Notes: generated by a model from the sequence alone, not told the origin. Shown: positions 51,396 through 62,225, numbered from the stretch's first letter. The stretch: 64,000 nt of DNA from Roseovarius azorensis (GCF_900109455.1 NZ_FOAG01000009.1:1-64000), one strand, 5' to 3'. Numbers and translations are program-made.

Positions 51396-51941
51396 ATGGC
51401 CCGCCTCATCCTGTTCAACAAACCCTATGACGTGCTGTCGCAATTCACCGATCGCGGCAGCACCGGGAACCCGCGCGCCACGCTCTCGGACTTCATCGAC
51501 GTGCCGCGCGTCTACCCCGCCGGGCGGCTGGATCGCGACAGCGAGGGGCTGCTTCTGCTGACCGATGACGGACGGATGCAGGCGCGCATCGCCAATCCCC
51601 GTTTCAGAACCGAAAAGACCTATCTGGTCCAGGTCGAGGGACTGCCCGACGCAACCGCGCTCGCCGCTCTCAACCAAGGTGTCACGCTCAACGACGGCCC
51701 CACGCTTCCCGCGCGCGTGACGCGGATCGACCCGCCTGCGCTCTGGCCTCGCAATCCACCGGTGCGCTTTCGCAAATCGGTACCCGATTGCTGGCTGCAA
51801 ATCACCATATCCGAGGGTCGTAACCGACAGGTGCGCCGGATGACGGCCCATGTGGGCCATCCTACCCTGCGGCTCATTCGCTGGCGGATCGGCGATTGGT
51901 CACTCGATGGCCTCGCCCCCGGAACGTGGCGCGATGCCTGA
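51396..51941 (+). CDS. rRNA large subunit pseudouridine synthase, RluE-like
   Basis: A 181-residue pseudouridine synthase of the RsuA/RluE group without an S4 domain. It has [15 protein letters not shown], the catalytic Asp in [15 protein letters not shown] (about residue 52), KTYLVQVEG, and the C-terminal [12 protein letters not shown] motif. Its length and the absence of S4 fit RluE, which modifies U2457 in 23S rRNA. The start ATG at 51396 is preceded by GAGGG. It is convergent with the deacetylase-like gene, 5 bp apart. Confidence 0.88.
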   Translation: MARLILFNKPYDVLSQFTDRGSTGNPRATLSDFIDVPRVYPAGRLDRDSEGLLLLTDDGRMQARIANPRFRTEKTYLVQVEGLPDATALAALNQGVTLNDGPTLPARVTRIDPPALWPRNPPVRFRKSVPDCWLQITISEGRNRQVRRMTAHVGHPTLRLIRWRIGDWSLDGLAPGTWRDA

Positions 51942-51946
51942 CTGCC

Positions 51947-53419
51947 CTATTGCGCAGTCAGAACAGCCGAGACCGGGGCCAGGGCGACGCTCGCGGCGCG
52001 GTCCTGCAACCCCCAGACCAGCAGCGCGCTGATCGTCTCGTCCCGCAGGCGACCCAGCATGATCACGCCCTCGGCCTGCTGGTTCGCCTTCATCGCCGCC
52101 TGATCCAGAAAGCGGCGGATCGCGGCGGCATTCTGTCCCTGCCCGTCGAAATCGCGGAACAGCGTGGCCGAGGGCACGCCCTCGCGCGCAATCAGTTTCT
52201 GCACGGTGCCCAGACCGTTGGGATGCATCACAAGACCGTGCCCGCTCTCCAGCAGAATCGGGGCCAGTTGCGCGCTCGCCTCGCGGCTCGATTGCAGCCC
52301 GGTGCCGGTTCCTTCCAGCACCGCCACCGCCTGCGGCACCCGGCCCAGCCAGGTCTGCATCGCCACCTCGGCATCCATCGCACTCGCCCCTTCGGGCAGA
52401 TCTGTCATGGCCAGCACCTCGAACCCGGCGGCGCGATACCGCTCCGCAGCAGCGCCCGCCCCGTCCCAGTTCACATCCACGGCGAAACTCACCGGATAGG
52501 GAAAGCCCTGCAGCGCATCAGGATCAATGCTGCCAGAGCCGTCATCCATCAGAATGATCGCCATCAGCGGCTTGCCCTGCGGATTTTCGAAAGGCTCCGC
52601 ATTGCGTCCGAGCGCCCCCTGCGGCGCATCGGCAGAAGCGTCCCGCTCAGGCGTTTCCGGCGTCTGCGGCGCATCGGTGATGGCAGGCAGTCGGTCGGTG
52701 GTCACACCCTCGGCGCGGTTGTCGATCACCCCGGTCGTCGCAAGCGACTGCGCGGGCGTCCCGGTGCTGTCGGCCTCGGACTCCCCGATGCTGCCTTCGT
52801 CGGGCACTACGACCTCAGCCACGGCGGGGTCGGATGCCGAGGCGCCAGGCATCAGCGAGGGGGCGGGTTCCTCGACCGGAAAGACGGGAACCGCCTGCTC
52901 TTCGGGTTCCGCGCCGGGCATGGTGCCTGCCTCTTCGGATTCGGTGGCGGGGATCCTTGCCACATCGCCGGACACGTCCGGCACCCCCTCGGTGGCCGGA
53001 ACGACCGGAGCCGCGGCCTGCGGACTGGGCAGAACCGGGTTTTCGGTCAAAACTGCGATTCCAGAGCCCGGCTCGCCTGACGATGTGGGCTGCGCCAGTT
53101 CCTCGGCCGCACCGGTCTCGGGCTGGATCGCGGGCGTGGTATCGGTTCCGCTCAGCGCCGCCAGATCATCCGGCGCGGGGGTTGCGACCTGCGGCCTGTC
53201 CGCGATCGTCGGCCCCTCCTGCAACGCAGGCAGCGCGGCTTCGGCATCCTCGCGCCGCAGATCGAATTCGGAACCGGGCGTTATTTCGACGCTTGCGGCC
53301 TCTGGCGACCCACCGGATCGCGTCTTGCCCGGTGCGCCGATCAGCACCGAGAGTCCACCCAGCACCAGCCCCGAGACCAGCGTTCCCGTGATCAGCCCTG
53401 CCAGAACTCCGCGTGCCAC
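51947..53419 (-). CDS. Divergent polysaccharide deacetylase family protein (YibQ-like)
   Basis: A 490-residue protein. An N-terminal membrane anchor (LAGLITGTLVSGLVLGGLSVL) is followed by about 230 residues of acidic, Pro/Glu-rich low-complexity sequence. The C-terminal 250 residues resemble the divergent polysaccharide deacetylase (YibQ) family: AIILMDDGSG, FPYPVSFAVDVNWDG, VLAMTDLPEGASAMDAEVAM, GHGLVMHPNGLG. The catalytic domain would sit in the periplasm on a long flexible stalk. Start GTG at 53419 with GAGGG upstream was chosen because the anchor then begins correctly. Confidence 0.82.
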   Translation of the reverse strand: MARGVLAGLITGTLVSGLVLGGLSVLIGAPGKTRSGGSPEAASVEITPGSEFDLRREDAEAALPALQEGPTIADRPQVATPAPDDLAALSGTDTTPAIQPETGAAEELAQPTSSGEPGSGIAVLTENPVLPSPQAAAPVVPATEGVPDVSGDVARIPATESEEAGTMPGAEPEEQAVPVFPVEEPAPSLMPGASASDPAVAEVVVPDEGSIGESEADSTGTPAQSLATTGVIDNRAEGVTTDRLPAITDAPQTPETPERDASADAPQGALGRNAEPFENPQGKPLMAIILMDDGSGSIDPDALQGFPYPVSFAVDVNWDGAGAAAERYRAAGFEVLAMTDLPEGASAMDAEVAMQTWLGRVPQAVAVLEGTGTGLQSSREASAQLAPILLESGHGLVMHPNGLGTVQKLIAREGVPSATLFRDFDGQGQNAAAIRRFLDQAAMKANQQAEGVIMLGRLRDETISALLVWGLQDRAASVALAPVSAVLTAQ

Positions 53420-53553
53420 TGCCTTTGCCCTCGTATCTGCCTGTTTTGCCTCATAACGGCCTTGCGCCCCTTGACGGTGCCGCGCAAGCCTGAGCAAGTA
53501 TACCGCGACCGGGGCCTTGGCCTCCAGCCCCCTTTGCACGAGGACAGGCAAGA

Positions 53554-54135
53554 ATGCTGCTCTTGATCGATAACTACGACAGTTTCACCTATAATCTGGT
53601 GCATTACGTGGGTGAACTGGGGGCGCAAACGCGCGTGATGCGCAACGATGCGCTCAATGTGCAGGAGGCGATGGCGCTGCACCCCGCCGGTATCCTGCTG
53701 TCACCCGGTCCCTGCGATCCCGATCAGGCGGGAATCTGCCTGCCGCTCACTCTTGCCGCCGCCGAAGCGGGGATTCCGCTGCTTGGCGTGTGTCTCGGGC
53801 ATCAGACCGTCGGTCAGGCCTTTGGTGGCCGGGTGATCCGTCACTCCGAGATCGTCCATGGCAAGATGGGCCAGATCCAGCATACCGGCCAGGGCGTCTT
53901 TGCCGGGCTGCCCTCGCCCTTCGAGGCGACGCGCTATCACTCGCTGGTGGTCGAACGCGACAGCCTGCCCGACTGCCTGGAGATCACCGCCACGCTGGAG
54001 GACGGCACCATCATGGGCCTGCAACACCGCGACCTGCCGATCCACGGCGTGCAGTTCCACCCCGAATCGATTGCCTCGCAACACGGGCATGCGCTCCTGA
54101 AGAATTTTCTCGATACCATGAAGGTTCCGGCATGA
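53554..54135 (+). CDS. trpG: Anthranilate synthase component II (glutamine amidotransferase)
   Basis: A 193-residue class I glutamine amidotransferase giving ammonia to TrpE. Motifs are [23 protein letters not shown], the nucleophile Cys in LLGVCLGHQ (about residue 80), and [11 protein letters not shown] with the catalytic His and Glu. Stop and trpD start overlap as ATGA. It begins the trpGDC-moaC-moeA operon, whose genes all overlap or abut. Confidence 0.95.
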   Translation: MLLLIDNYDSFTYNLVHYVGELGAQTRVMRNDALNVQEAMALHPAGILLSPGPCDPDQAGICLPLTLAAAEAGIPLLGVCLGHQTVGQAFGGRVIRHSEIVHGKMGQIQHTGQGVFAGLPSPFEATRYHSLVVERDSLPDCLEITATLEDGTIMGLQHRDLPIHGVQFHPESIASQHGHALLKNFLDTMKVPA

Positions 54136-55154
54136 GCGACGGGATCAAATCCCTGATCGGCGCCGCCGCCGACCGCCCGCTGACGCGGGACGAGGCCGAG
54201 GCGGCGTTCCAGATCCTGTTCGAGGGCGAGGCCACCCCGGCGCAGACCGGCGGCTTTCTCATGGCGCTGCGCACACGGGGCGAGACGGTCGACGAATACG
54301 CCGCCGCCGCCGCCGTCATGCGGTCGAAATGCCACAAGGTGCGCGCGCCCGCAGGTGCGATGGATATCGTCGGCACCGGCGGCGACGGCAAGGGCACGCT
54401 CAACATTTCGACCGCCACCGCCTTTGTGGTGGCAGGCGCCGGGGTGCCGGTGGCCAAGCATGGCAACCGCAATCTCAGCTCGAAATCCGGTGCCGCGGAC
54501 GCGCTCACGCAAATGGGCATCAAGGTCATGGTCGGCGTGCCCGTGGTCGAACGCGCGCTTGCCGAGGTGGGCATCGCCTTCATGATGGCGCCGATGCATC
54601 ATCCGGCGATGGCCCATGTCGGCCCGGTGCGCACCGAACTGGGCACGCGCACGATCTTCAACATCCTCGGACCGCTGACCAATCCGGCGGGGGTCAAACG
54701 GCAACTGACCGGCGCCTTCTCGCGCGATCTGATCCGCCCGATGGCCGAGACGCTGGGGCAGCTGGGTTCAGAGCGCGCCTGGCTGGTGCATGGCTCGGAC
54801 GGCACCGACGAAATGACCATCACCGGCGTGAGCTGGGTTGCCGCGCTGGAAGAGGATGGCAGCATCCGCGAGATCGAACTGCACCCCGAGGATTTCGGCC
54901 TGCCGGTGCATCCCTTCGAGGATATCCTGGGCGGCACGCCCGAACATAACGCCGCCGCCCTGCGCGCGCTGCTCGACGGCGCGCCCGGCGCCTATCGCGA
55001 CGCGGTGCTGCTGAATGCCGCCGCCGCCCTGACCGTGGCGGGCCATGCGGACGATCTGCGCACCGGCGTGGCGCAGGCGGCGGAAAGCATCGACAGCGGC
55101 GCCGCGCGCGCCAGGATCGCCGCCTTGGCAACCCTGACAACGGAGGCCATATGA
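54132..55154 (+). CDS. trpD: Anthranilate phosphoribosyltransferase
   Basis: A 340-residue enzyme joining PRPP and anthranilate. The glycine-rich PRPP loop is [21 protein letters not shown] (about residue 78), followed by [19 protein letters not shown] and the substrate region [32 protein letters not shown]. Start overlaps trpG by 4 bp and the stop overlaps trpC by 4 bp. Length is normal. Confidence 0.95.
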   Translation: MSDGIKSLIGAAADRPLTRDEAEAAFQILFEGEATPAQTGGFLMALRTRGETVDEYAAAAAVMRSKCHKVRAPAGAMDIVGTGGDGKGTLNISTATAFVVAGAGVPVAKHGNRNLSSKSGAADALTQMGIKVMVGVPVVERALAEVGIAFMMAPMHHPAMAHVGPVRTELGTRTIFNILGPLTNPAGVKRQLTGAFSRDLIRPMAETLGQLGSERAWLVHGSDGTDEMTITGVSWVAALEEDGSIREIELHPEDFGLPVHPFEDILGGTPEHNAAALRALLDGAPGAYRDAVLLNAAAALTVAGHADDLRTGVAQAAESIDSGAARARIAALATLTTEAI

Positions 55155-55966
55155 CAACCCCAAGCATTCTCGAAAAGATCAAGACCTACAAGCTGGAGGA
55201 AATCGCCACGGCGAAGGACGCGCATCCGCTGGCGGAAATCGAGGCGCTGGCCAGGGAGGCCCCCGAGGTGCGCCCTTTCGCGCGTGCCCTGCAACAGGCG
55301 GGCAAGACCGGCTATGGCCTCATCGCCGAGATCAAGAAGGCCAGCCCCTCACGGGGTCTCATCCGCGCCGATTTCGATCCCGCAGCCCTGGCCGAGGCCT
55401 ATGCCGAGGGGGGGGCTACCTGTCTCAGCGTGCTGACCGACACGCCCAGCTTTCAGGGCGCACCGGATTATCTCAGACAGGCGCGCGCCGCCTGCGATCT
55501 GCCGGTGCTGCGCAAGGATTTCATGTATGACCCCTATCAGGTGGCCGAGGCCCGCGCCTGGGGGGCCGATTGCATCCTGATCATCATGGCCAGCGTCTCC
55601 GACGCGCAGGCCGCGGAACTGGAGGACGCGGCGACCGAATGGGGGATGGACGCGCTGATCGAGGTGCATGACCGTGCCGAACTCGACCGCGCCAGTCTGT
55701 TGAAATCCCACATGATCGGAATCAACAACCGTGATCTCAACACGTTCGAGACCTCGCTCGACACCACCCGCAGGCTGTCCAGGCTGGTGCCCGCGGATCG
55801 CATGATCGTCTGCGAAAGCGGCCTTGTCACCCCCGATGATCTGGCCGATATGGCGCGCTACGGCGCGCGCGCCTTTCTGATCGGTGAAACGCTGATGCGC
55901 GCGGATGACGTGACCGGGGCCACCCGCGCGATCCTTGCCAATCCGCTGACCGCAGGCGGCATGTGA
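55151..55966 (+). CDS. trpC: Indole-3-glycerol-phosphate synthase
   Basis: A 271-residue TIM-barrel enzyme closing the indole ring. It has [16 protein letters not shown] with the catalytic Lys, [40 protein letters not shown], and [13 protein letters not shown] run of eight G residues (55408-55415) lies within the coding sequence at AEGGA. The frame is intact here. The stop overlaps the start of moaC as TGATG. Confidence 0.95.
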   Translation: MTTPSILEKIKTYKLEEIATAKDAHPLAEIEALAREAPEVRPFARALQQAGKTGYGLIAEIKKASPSRGLIRADFDPAALAEAYAEGGATCLSVLTDTPSFQGAPDYLRQARAACDLPVLRKDFMYDPYQVAEARAWGADCILIIMASVSDAQAAELEDAATEWGMDALIEVHDRAELDRASLLKSHMIGINNRDLNTFETSLDTTRRLSRLVPADRMIVCESGLVTPDDLADMARYGARAFLIGETLMRADDVTGATRAILANPLTAGGM

Positions 55967-56442
55967 TGGCCGGGCTCAGCCATTTCGACGGCAAGGGCGA
56001 CGCCCATATGGTCGATGTCTCGGACAAGGCCGTGACCGCGCGCGTGGCCGTGGCCGAGGGTCACATCAGGATGGCGCCAGAAACCTTTGATATCATTGCC
56101 GAAGGCCGCGCCAAAAAGGGCGACGTTCTGGCCGTGGCGCGACTCGCGGGGATCATGGCGGCCAAGAAGACGCCCGATCTCATTCCGCTCTGCCACCCGC
56201 TGCCCGTCACCAGGGTGGCGGTCGAATTGACGCTTGACGCGGACCTGCCCGGCGTGCGTATCGAGGCCACGGTCAAGACCACCGGCCAGACCGGAGTGGA
56301 AATGGAGGCGCTGACCGCCGCCTCGGTGGCGGCGCTGACCGTCTATGACATGGCCAAGGCGGTGGACAAGGCAATGGAAATCGGCGGCATCCGCGTCATC
56401 CTCAAGGATGGCGGCAAATCCGGGCGGTACGAGGCGAAATGA
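55966..56442 (+). CDS. moaC: Cyclic pyranopterin monophosphate synthase
   Basis: A 158-residue protein acting in the first stage of molybdenum cofactor synthesis. Characteristic parts are [36 protein letters not shown], and [26 protein letters not shown]. The catalytic Lys and Asp in the MAKAVDKAM segment are present. It overlaps trpC at its start and moeA at its end (ATGA). Confidence 0.94.
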   Translation: MAGLSHFDGKGDAHMVDVSDKAVTARVAVAEGHIRMAPETFDIIAEGRAKKGDVLAVARLAGIMAAKKTPDLIPLCHPLPVTRVAVELTLDADLPGVRIEATVKTTGQTGVEMEALTAASVAALTVYDMAKAVDKAMEIGGIRVILKDGGKSGRYEAK

Positions 56443-57611
56443 TCACCGTTGACGAGGCGCTGGAGCGGCTTTTCGCGCTGGTGAAGCCACTCGATACCGA
56501 AGAGGTGCCACTGATTGACGCCGCTGGCCGTGTGCTGGCACGCGATGTGACCGCCATGCGCGATCAGCCGCCCTTCGCCGCCTCGGCGATGGATGGCTAC
56601 GCGGTTCGCGGTGCCGAGGTGGCGCCGGGCGCCATATTCGCCGTGATCGGCGAGGCGGCGGCAGGCCATGCCTATGACGGCGCAGTCGACCCCGGTCAGA
56701 CAGTGCGAATTTTCACCGGCGCGCCACTGCCCAAAGGTGCCGACCGCGTGATCATCCAGGAAGATGTGGCGCGCGAGGGCGACCGCATCACCCTGGGCCA
56801 GAGTCCTGAAAGCAACGATAACGTCCGCCCCGCTGGCTGCGATTTTCGCAAGGGGCAGACGATGACCGCACCCCGCCGCCTGCGCCCGGCCGATATCGCG
56901 CTGCTGGCGTCGATGAACATTCCTTTCGTGCCGGTGCGCCGCAAACCGCAGGTGGCGCTGATCTCGACCGGCGACGAACTGGTCATGCCGGGCGAGACAC
57001 CGGGGCCGGATCAGATCATCGCCTCCAACACCTTTGGCCTCAAGGCGCTGCTCGAAGACCATGGCGCGCGGGCGCGCGTCCTGCCCATCGCGCGCGATAC
57101 CATCCGCTCTCTGGAAACCGCTTTTGACCTCGCGCAGGGGGCCGATCTCATCGTGACCATCGGCGGCGCCTCGGTCGGCGATCACGATCTGGTGGGCCGC
57201 GTGGCCGGCGATCTGGGAATGGACCGCGCCTTCTACACGGTGGCCATGCGCCCCGGCAAGCCGCTGATGGCGGGACGCATGGGCGATGCGGCGATGATCG
57301 GCCTGCCGGGCAATCCGGTCTCGGCCATGGTCTGCGGCCATGTTTTCGTGGTCCCGATGATTTCTGCGATGCTTGGTCTGGGTGCCACGCCAGCGCCACG
57401 CCACACCGCACGCCTGGCCGCCCCCCTGCCCGCCAACGGCCCGCGCGAGCATTACATGCGCGCTCGGATCACGCCGCGGGGCATCCTCGCCGAGGACCGG
57501 CAGGACAGCTCGCTGCTGAGCATTCTCGCCCATGCCGAGGCCCTGCTCGTGCGACCCGTCCGCGATCCGGCGCGCGCGGCGGGCGATCAGGTGGAATATC
57601 TGCCGCTCTGA
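56439..57611 (+). CDS. moeA: Molybdopterin molybdenumtransferase
   Basis: A 390-residue protein that inserts molybdate into molybdopterin. The four-domain layout is visible: [34 protein letters not shown], a MoCF-like core with [12 protein letters not shown] and [13 protein letters not shown], then [17 protein letters not shown], and a C-terminal beta domain. The gene ends the trpGDC-moaC-moeA operon; rplY begins 102 bp later with its own leader. Confidence 0.94.
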   Translation: MITVDEALERLFALVKPLDTEEVPLIDAAGRVLARDVTAMRDQPPFAASAMDGYAVRGAEVAPGAIFAVIGEAAAGHAYDGAVDPGQTVRIFTGAPLPKGADRVIIQEDVAREGDRITLGQSPESNDNVRPAGCDFRKGQTMTAPRRLRPADIALLASMNIPFVPVRRKPQVALISTGDELVMPGETPGPDQIIASNTFGLKALLEDHGARARVLPIARDTIRSLETAFDLAQGADLIVTIGGASVGDHDLVGRVAGDLGMDRAFYTVAMRPGKPLMAGRMGDAAMIGLPGNPVSAMVCGHVFVVPMISAMLGLGATPAPRHTARLAAPLPANGPREHYMRARITPRGILAEDRQDSSLLSILAHAEALLVRPVRDPARAAGDQVEYLPL

Positions 57612-57713
57612 AGCGTTTGCCTCTTTCCAAGCGCGCGCCCGTGGTCTATAGGCCCGGTTTCATGCGGGCCTACAGCCTTGGAGGAGACCCGCGCTAACCT
57701 ATGGAGAGATAAC

Positions 57714-58349
57714 ATGGCTGGAGAAATTCCTGATCTTCAAGCCCAGGAACGCACGGGGACAGGCAAGGGCGCCGCTCGTGCAGCCCGCCGCGAGGGCATG
57801 GTTCCGGGGATCGTTTTCGGAGGCGAAAAAGCGCCGCTGCCGATCAACATTCCGTTCAACGCGCTGTTGAAGCGGCTCAGAAAGGGCCGGTTCAAATCGA
57901 CGCTCTTCAATCTTCAGGTCGAAGGGCACGATGATGTTCGCGTGATCTGCCGTGATGTGCAGCGCGACGTGGTCAAGGATTTGCCGACGCATGTCGATTT
58001 CATGCGCCTGCGCCGCACCACCAAGGTGAATCTGTTCATCCATGTCGAGTTCATCAATCACGACGACTGCCCGGCACTTCGCAAGGGCGGCGTCCTGACC
58101 GTGGTGCGCAACGAGGTCGAGCTGAACGTGACCGCCGGCGATATCCCCGACCATCTGACGGTGGACCTGTCAAAGGTTCAAAGGATCGGCGATGTGGTGA
58201 CGATTTCACAGGTCGCCCTGCCCGAAGGCGCTGAACTGGTGATCAAGGACCGCGATTTCGTGATCTGCAACATCTCGGCCCCCTCGGCGCTGAAATCGAG
58301 CGGCAGCGAGGACGAAGCCGAAGAAGAAGCCGAAGGCGAAGAGGCCTAA
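57714..58349 (+). CDS. rplY: 50S ribosomal protein L25/general stress protein Ctc
   Basis: A 211-residue L25 of the long (TL5/Ctc) type. The N-terminal 5S rRNA-binding domain contains [26 protein letters not shown]; the C-terminal beta domain has [21 protein letters not shown] and [22 protein letters not shown]. The protein ends in a Glu-rich tail ([13 protein letters not shown]). A strong bidirectional terminator follows. In this lineage pth usually lies downstream, as here, with an FkbM-type methyltransferase gene inserted between on the other strand. Confidence 0.94.
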   Translation: MAGEIPDLQAQERTGTGKGAARAARREGMVPGIVFGGEKAPLPINIPFNALLKRLRKGRFKSTLFNLQVEGHDDVRVICRDVQRDVVKDLPTHVDFMRLRRTTKVNLFIHVEFINHDDCPALRKGGVLTVVRNEVELNVTAGDIPDHLTVDLSKVQRIGDVVTISQVALPEGAELVIKDRDFVICNISAPSALKSSGSEDEAEEEAEGEEA

Positions 58350-58381
58350 GCCTTTCCTCCTCGCCCGCGATCCTGTATCAG

Positions 58382-58413
58382 AACGCGGTTTCCGTCGCCG
58401 GAAACCGCGTTTT
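58382..58413. terminator. Strong terminator between rplY and the FkbM-type gene
   Basis: AACGCGGTTTCC (58382-58393) and GGAAACCGCGTT (58400-58411) pair perfectly over 12 bp with a 6-nt loop, followed by TT on the plus strand. It separates two convergent genes and ends rplY. Confidence 0.8.
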
Positions 58414-59093
58414 CATTTGCCCCGCACGCGGCGAAATCCCAGGACGCGTCCGCAGGATGGTCCGGGGTCATAGGTCAGCCCGGACTGCGACATGCAATCG
58501 ACGATGCGCCTGATCACCGTGTCGGGATAGCGACCGGGATGCAGTTCCACGATTACCCTGCGTACGAAGCCGGGCCATGGCGCGTCAAAAAGATGCGCTT
58601 CGGCCCCTTCGATATCCACGATCACCACATCCGGGCGACAGGTTTCCAGCAGATCCCCAAGCCCCAGACGCGGCACATCCGCGACCGCCTCGGGCGCGGT
58701 GTCCTGATCCGCCAGCCGCGCCGCCCAAAAGGTTCGGGACGTATCGAAACCGATCGGCGCATCTCCGCCCGCCATCCCCGCGACCGCACCGTGCAATAGC
58801 GTGACCGCGCCAGCTCCGTTCCGGTCGAGATTGGCACGGATGACCGACAGCATCGCCGGATTGGCCTCGATCGTGGTCACGTTCCCGGCGCCCGTGATGC
58901 GCGCGCAGAGGCAGGCGATATAACCGATGCCCGCCCCCAGTTCCAGAACGCGCTGACCGGCGCGCAGGCGCATTCGGACGGCGCGCGCCTCCTGCGCCTC
59001 ATAGCCGCCCGACGCGAGCTTGGCGGCGATGCGCTCGTCAAGCATCGCATCCGGCACCGAGAGGATCAGCCCGTCAATCTCGTATTCCGCCAT
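58413..59093 (-). CDS. FkbM family methyltransferase
   Basis: A 226-residue SAM-dependent methyltransferase. The SAM-binding motif is [18 protein letters not shown], followed by [21 protein letters not shown] and a [16 protein letters not shown] segment that marks the FkbM family. The C-terminus is [15 protein letters not shown] and a short tail. Substrates of the family are usually sugars or lipids; none can be inferred. It is divergent from pth (74 bp between starts). The frame is open 144 bp farther upstream but that part overlaps pth promoter DNA. Confidence 0.88.
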   Translation of the reverse strand: MAEYEIDGLILSVPDAMLDERIAAKLASGGYEAQEARAVRMRLRAGQRVLELGAGIGYIACLCARITGAGNVTTIEANPAMLSVIRANLDRNGAGAVTLLHGAVAGMAGGDAPIGFDTSRTFWAARLADQDTAPEAVADVPRLGLGDLLETCRPDVVIVDIEGAEAHLFDAPWPGFVRRVIVELHPGRYPDTVIRRIVDCMSQSGLTYDPGPSCGRVLGFRRVRGK

Positions 59094-59166
59094 CCGGCCC
59101 CGCCCCAGGTTGATTCCGCGGGCACAACGCCCTAGACCATCCTCAACAATCACAGGGGCATGGGCA

Positions 59167-59859
59167 ATGCAGCTCTTTGTCGGTCTGGGCAATCCGGGCG
59201 CGAAATATGAAAACAACCGGCATAACATCGGGTTCATGGCGGTCGAACGGATCGCGGCGGATCATGGATTCGGCCCCTGGCGTGCGAAATTCCAGGGCCA
59301 TGTGGCCGAAGGGGCATTGGACGGCGAGAAAGTGATCCTGCTCAAGCCCGCCACGTTCATGAACCTTTCGGGACAGTCGGTGGGCGAGGCGCTCAGGTTC
59401 TACAAGCTGACGCCCGGCGATGTCACGGTGTTTCACGACGAACTCGACCTCGCGCCGGGCAGGCTGCGCGTCAAGCAGGGCGGCGGACATGCCGGGCATA
59501 ACGGGCTGCGCTCGATCCACAGCCATATCGGCGAGGCTTATGGCCGTGTGCGTCTGGGCATTGGCCATCCGGGGCACAAGGACCGGGTGGCGCATTACGT
59601 GCTGCAGGATTTCGCCAAGGCGGATGCGGCATGGCTAGATGATCTCATGCGCGGCATCTCCGAAGGTGCGCCCTGGCTCGCGCAGGGCAAGGCGGATAGG
59701 TTTCTCAATGCCGTAGCGAACCGGGTAAGCCCGCCGCGTTCGTCCAAGACGCCAGACACCAGCCGCACCCCGGAACCGGAACGCGCACCGCAAAATGACC
59801 CCACCCCGTCAGAAGACGCCCGCAGCCCTCTGCAACGCCTGATGGACAAGTTCCGCTGA
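59167..59859 (+). CDS. pth: Peptidyl-tRNA hydrolase
   Basis: A 230-residue enzyme that recycles peptidyl-tRNA. Pth signatures are [21 protein letters not shown] (catalytic His in NRHNIG), [43 protein letters not shown] with the catalytic Asp, and VRLGIGHPG. The last 45 residues form a Pro/Ser-rich tail ([21 protein letters not shown]) longer than in E. coli Pth (194 residues). The start ATG at 59167 matches the family exactly. Confidence 0.95.
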   Translation: MQLFVGLGNPGAKYENNRHNIGFMAVERIAADHGFGPWRAKFQGHVAEGALDGEKVILLKPATFMNLSGQSVGEALRFYKLTPGDVTVFHDELDLAPGRLRVKQGGGHAGHNGLRSIHSHIGEAYGRVRLGIGHPGHKDRVAHYVLQDFAKADAAWLDDLMRGISEGAPWLAQGKADRFLNAVANRVSPPRSSKTPDTSRTPEPERAPQNDPTPSEDARSPLQRLMDKFR

Positions 59860-60022
59860 GGACAGTGCGCCGACCACACAAGCGATACGGCGATCGCCGC
59901 AACCCTGGCTGATCGCGTCCCGACCGCTTGCCGCCCGCCGGGACTGCGCTATAGTTCCGAGGCAAGCAGGTCCGCCGGGCCAGAGCCAGCCTTTCCCGAT
60001 GGATCAGACAGAAGGGCATATA

Positions 60023-60343
60023 ATGACATTCATCGCGATGAACCGCTTTCGGGTAAGACCCGGCCATGAGGCGGATTTCGAACGGATGTGGGCCGAACGC
60101 AAAAGCCGCCTTGGCGAAGTGCCGGGTTTTCGTGAATTCCGCTTGCTGCGTGGACCCGAGGGCGAAGGGTATCGCCTCTATTCCAGCCACGTGATCTGGG
60201 ACAGTCGCAGCGCCTTCGAGGGCTGGACGAAATCCGAACAGTTCCGCGACGCGCATCGCAACGTAGGTCAGCAGACGACGCGCGACGCTCTGATGGGACC
60301 ACCACAATTCGAGGGATTCGAGACGGTCCTGGAACAAAGCTGA
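60023..60343 (+). CDS. Antibiotic biosynthesis monooxygenase (ABM/IsdG-like)
   Basis: A 106-residue ferredoxin-like monooxygenase-type protein: FIAMNRFRVRPGHEADFERMWAER, VPGFREFRLLRG, HVIWDSRSAFEGWTKSEQFRDAHR. Such dimeric small proteins include quinol monooxygenases and heme-degrading IsdG enzymes; the ...FRxAHR pattern resembles the heme-binding group but is not decisive. AAGGG precedes the ATG. A DUF2237 gene follows after 21 bp on the same strand. Confidence 0.85.
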   Translation: MTFIAMNRFRVRPGHEADFERMWAERKSRLGEVPGFREFRLLRGPEGEGYRLYSSHVIWDSRSAFEGWTKSEQFRDAHRNVGQQTTRDALMGPPQFEGFETVLEQS

Positions 60344-60364
60344 TCAAGGCAAGGGAGACCCGGC

Positions 60365-60739
60365 ATGATGCAAAAGGACAGATCGGTCAATGTTATGGGC
60401 AATCCGCTGAAGCCCTGTTCGAATGATCCGCTGACCGGGTTCTTCCGTGACGCACATTGCAACACCTGCGCCGAGGATCACGGCAGCCATACGGTTTGCG
60501 CGCTGATGACCGCCGAGTTTCTGGCCTATTCGAAATATGTCGGCAACGATCTCAGCACGCCGCGTCCCGAATTCGGCTTTGCCGGTCTGAAACCCGGCGA
60601 TCAGTGGTGCCTTTGCGCCGCGCGCTTTCTGCAAGCGCATGACGAGGGCTGCGCACCGCAGGTGCGGCTCGAGGCCACGCATGAACGCGCGCTCGAAATC
60701 GTGCCGCTCGAGATCCTCAAACAACACGCGCCCGCGTGA
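60365..60739 (+). CDS. DUF2237 family protein
   Basis: A 124-residue protein with the family's strongly conserved core: NVMGNPLKPCSNDPLTGFFRD, CNTCAEDHGSHTVCALMTAEFL, and GLKPGDQWCLCAARF with ATHERAL near the end. DUF2237 proteins are cysteine-rich and of unknown function. AAGGGAG precedes the ATG. It is probably co-transcribed with the monooxygenase-type gene upstream and is convergent with trpB. Confidence 0.88.
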   Translation: MMQKDRSVNVMGNPLKPCSNDPLTGFFRDAHCNTCAEDHGSHTVCALMTAEFLAYSKYVGNDLSTPRPEFGFAGLKPGDQWCLCAARFLQAHDEGCAPQVRLEATHERALEIVPLEILKQHAPA

Positions 60740-60838
60740 GCGCGGCGGATATCCAACCAGACCGCGCCCTTCGCACAGCAGTGAAAACGGCGTCCGATAC
60801 CTGCCACAAGTGTGGCGGGACGACCCCCGCCCTGCCCT

Positions 60839-62071
60839 TTACCCGCCGGTATTGATCTCGACGCCCAGATGCTTGGCGACGGCAAAGATGTCCTTGTCGC
60901 CACGACCGCACATGTTCATGACCAGCAGGTGATCGGCGGGCAGCGTCGGGGCAATCTTCATCACATGGGCCAGCGCATGGCTCGGCTCCAGCGCCGGGAT
61001 GATGCCTTCCAGCGCGCAACTGAGCTGAAACGCCTCCAGCGCCTCCTTGTCGGTGATCGAAACATACTTTGCGCGGCCCGTCTCATGCAGCCAGCTGTGT
61101 TCAGGGCCGATGCCGGGATAGTCGAGCCCGGCGGAAATCGAATGCCCTTCAAGGATCTGCCCGTCGTCATCCTGCAACAGATAGGTCCGGTTGCCATGCA
61201 GCACACCGGGCCGCCCCCCGGTCAGCGAGGCGCAATGCTCCATCCGGTCATCGACGCCATGGCCGCCTGCCTCGACCCCGATGATGTTGACCGAAGGATC
61301 GTCGAGAAACGGGTAGAACAGTCCCATCGCGTTCGAACCGCCGCCAATGGCGGCAACCAGCGTATCCGGCAGACGACCCTCGGCGGCCTGCATCTGCTCG
61401 CGCGTTTCCTTGCCGATGATCGACTGGAAATCGCGCACCATGGCCGGATAGGGGTGCGGTCCGGCGACAGTGCCGATGCAGTAGAAGGTGTCGCGCACAT
61501 TCGTGACCCAGTCGCGCAGCGCGTCGTTCATCGCATCCTTGAGCGTGCCACGCCCCGAGGTCACCGGCACCACCTCAGCCCCCAGCAGGCGCATGCGGAA
61601 CACATTGGGTGCCTGCCGCTCGACATCATGCGCACCCATGTAGACCACGCATTTCAGCCCGAACTTGGCGCAGACCGTGGCGGTGGCCACGCCATGCTGC
61701 CCTGCCCCGGTCTCGGCAATGATCCGGTTCTTGCCCATGCGACGCGCCAGGATGATCTGGCCCAGCACATTGTTGATCTTGTGCGCGCCGGTATGATTCA
61801 GTTCGTCGCGCTTGAGATAGATCCTCGCCCCGCCCAGATGCCTGGTCATCCGGTCGGCGTAATAGAGCGGCGAGGGACGGCCCACGTAATGGGTCCAGAG
61901 ATCCTGCATCTCGGCCCAAAACGACTGATCGGTCTTGGCATGCTCATACTGCTCTTCGAGCTCCAGAATGAGCGGCATCAGCGTCTCCGACACGAACCGC
62001 CCGCCGAAATCACCAAAGCGGCCCTTTTCGTCAGGTCCGGTCATGAAACTGTTGAAAAGATCGTTGGCCAT
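60839..62071 (-). CDS. trpB: Tryptophan synthase beta chain
   Basis: A 410-residue PLP enzyme condensing indole and serine. The PLP lysine is Lys98 in [23 protein letters not shown] near the start, [12 protein letters not shown], the phosphate loop [13 protein letters not shown], and GPEHSWLH are present. Indole is normally supplied by TrpA through a tunnel; no trpA lies in this window. It follows trpF on the minus strand with a small gene and four tandem palindromes in between, 60 bp upstream of its start. Confidence 0.95.
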   Translation of the reverse strand: MANDLFNSFMTGPDEKGRFGDFGGRFVSETLMPLILELEEQYEHAKTDQSFWAEMQDLWTHYVGRPSPLYYADRMTRHLGGARIYLKRDELNHTGAHKINNVLGQIILARRMGKNRIIAETGAGQHGVATATVCAKFGLKCVVYMGAHDVERQAPNVFRMRLLGAEVVPVTSGRGTLKDAMNDALRDWVTNVRDTFYCIGTVAGPHPYPAMVRDFQSIIGKETREQMQAAEGRLPDTLVAAIGGGSNAMGLFYPFLDDPSVNIIGVEAGGHGVDDRMEHCASLTGGRPGVLHGNRTYLLQDDDGQILEGHSISAGLDYPGIGPEHSWLHETGRAKYVSITDKEALEAFQLSCALEGIIPALEPSHALAHVMKIAPTLPADHLLVMNMCGRGDKDIFAVAKHLGVEINTGG

Positions 62072-62130
62072 GTGCTGCGCCCCTTGTTTGTCTCCGCTCG
62101 TCCTAGTGCGATGCCGCGCCAAGGGCAAGG

Positions 62131-62225
62131 GAAAGGCGTTTGCAAACGCCTTTCAACGCGGTTTCGAAACCGCGTGCCAAGCCGCTTGCAAGCGGCTTGG
62201 CCAAGGGATTTCGAAATCCCTTGGC
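62131..62225. repeat. Four abutting perfect palindromes between trpF and trpB
   Basis: P1 62131-62154 (12-bp arm GAAAGGCGTTTG), P2 62156-62175 (10-bp arm ACGCGGTTTC), P3 62176-62201 (13-bp arm GCCAAGCCGCTTG) and P4 62200-62225 (13-bp arm GCCAAGGGATTTC) are each followed by the exact reverse complement without a loop. P3 and P4 share two bases. Centres alternate between TTGCAA and TTCGAA. The block covers 95 bp in the transcript upstream of trpB and contains the last codons of the gene at 62153-62461. Such palindromes are probably dispersed repetitive elements; a role in mRNA folding or binding of a dimeric protein is possible. Confidence 0.9.
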
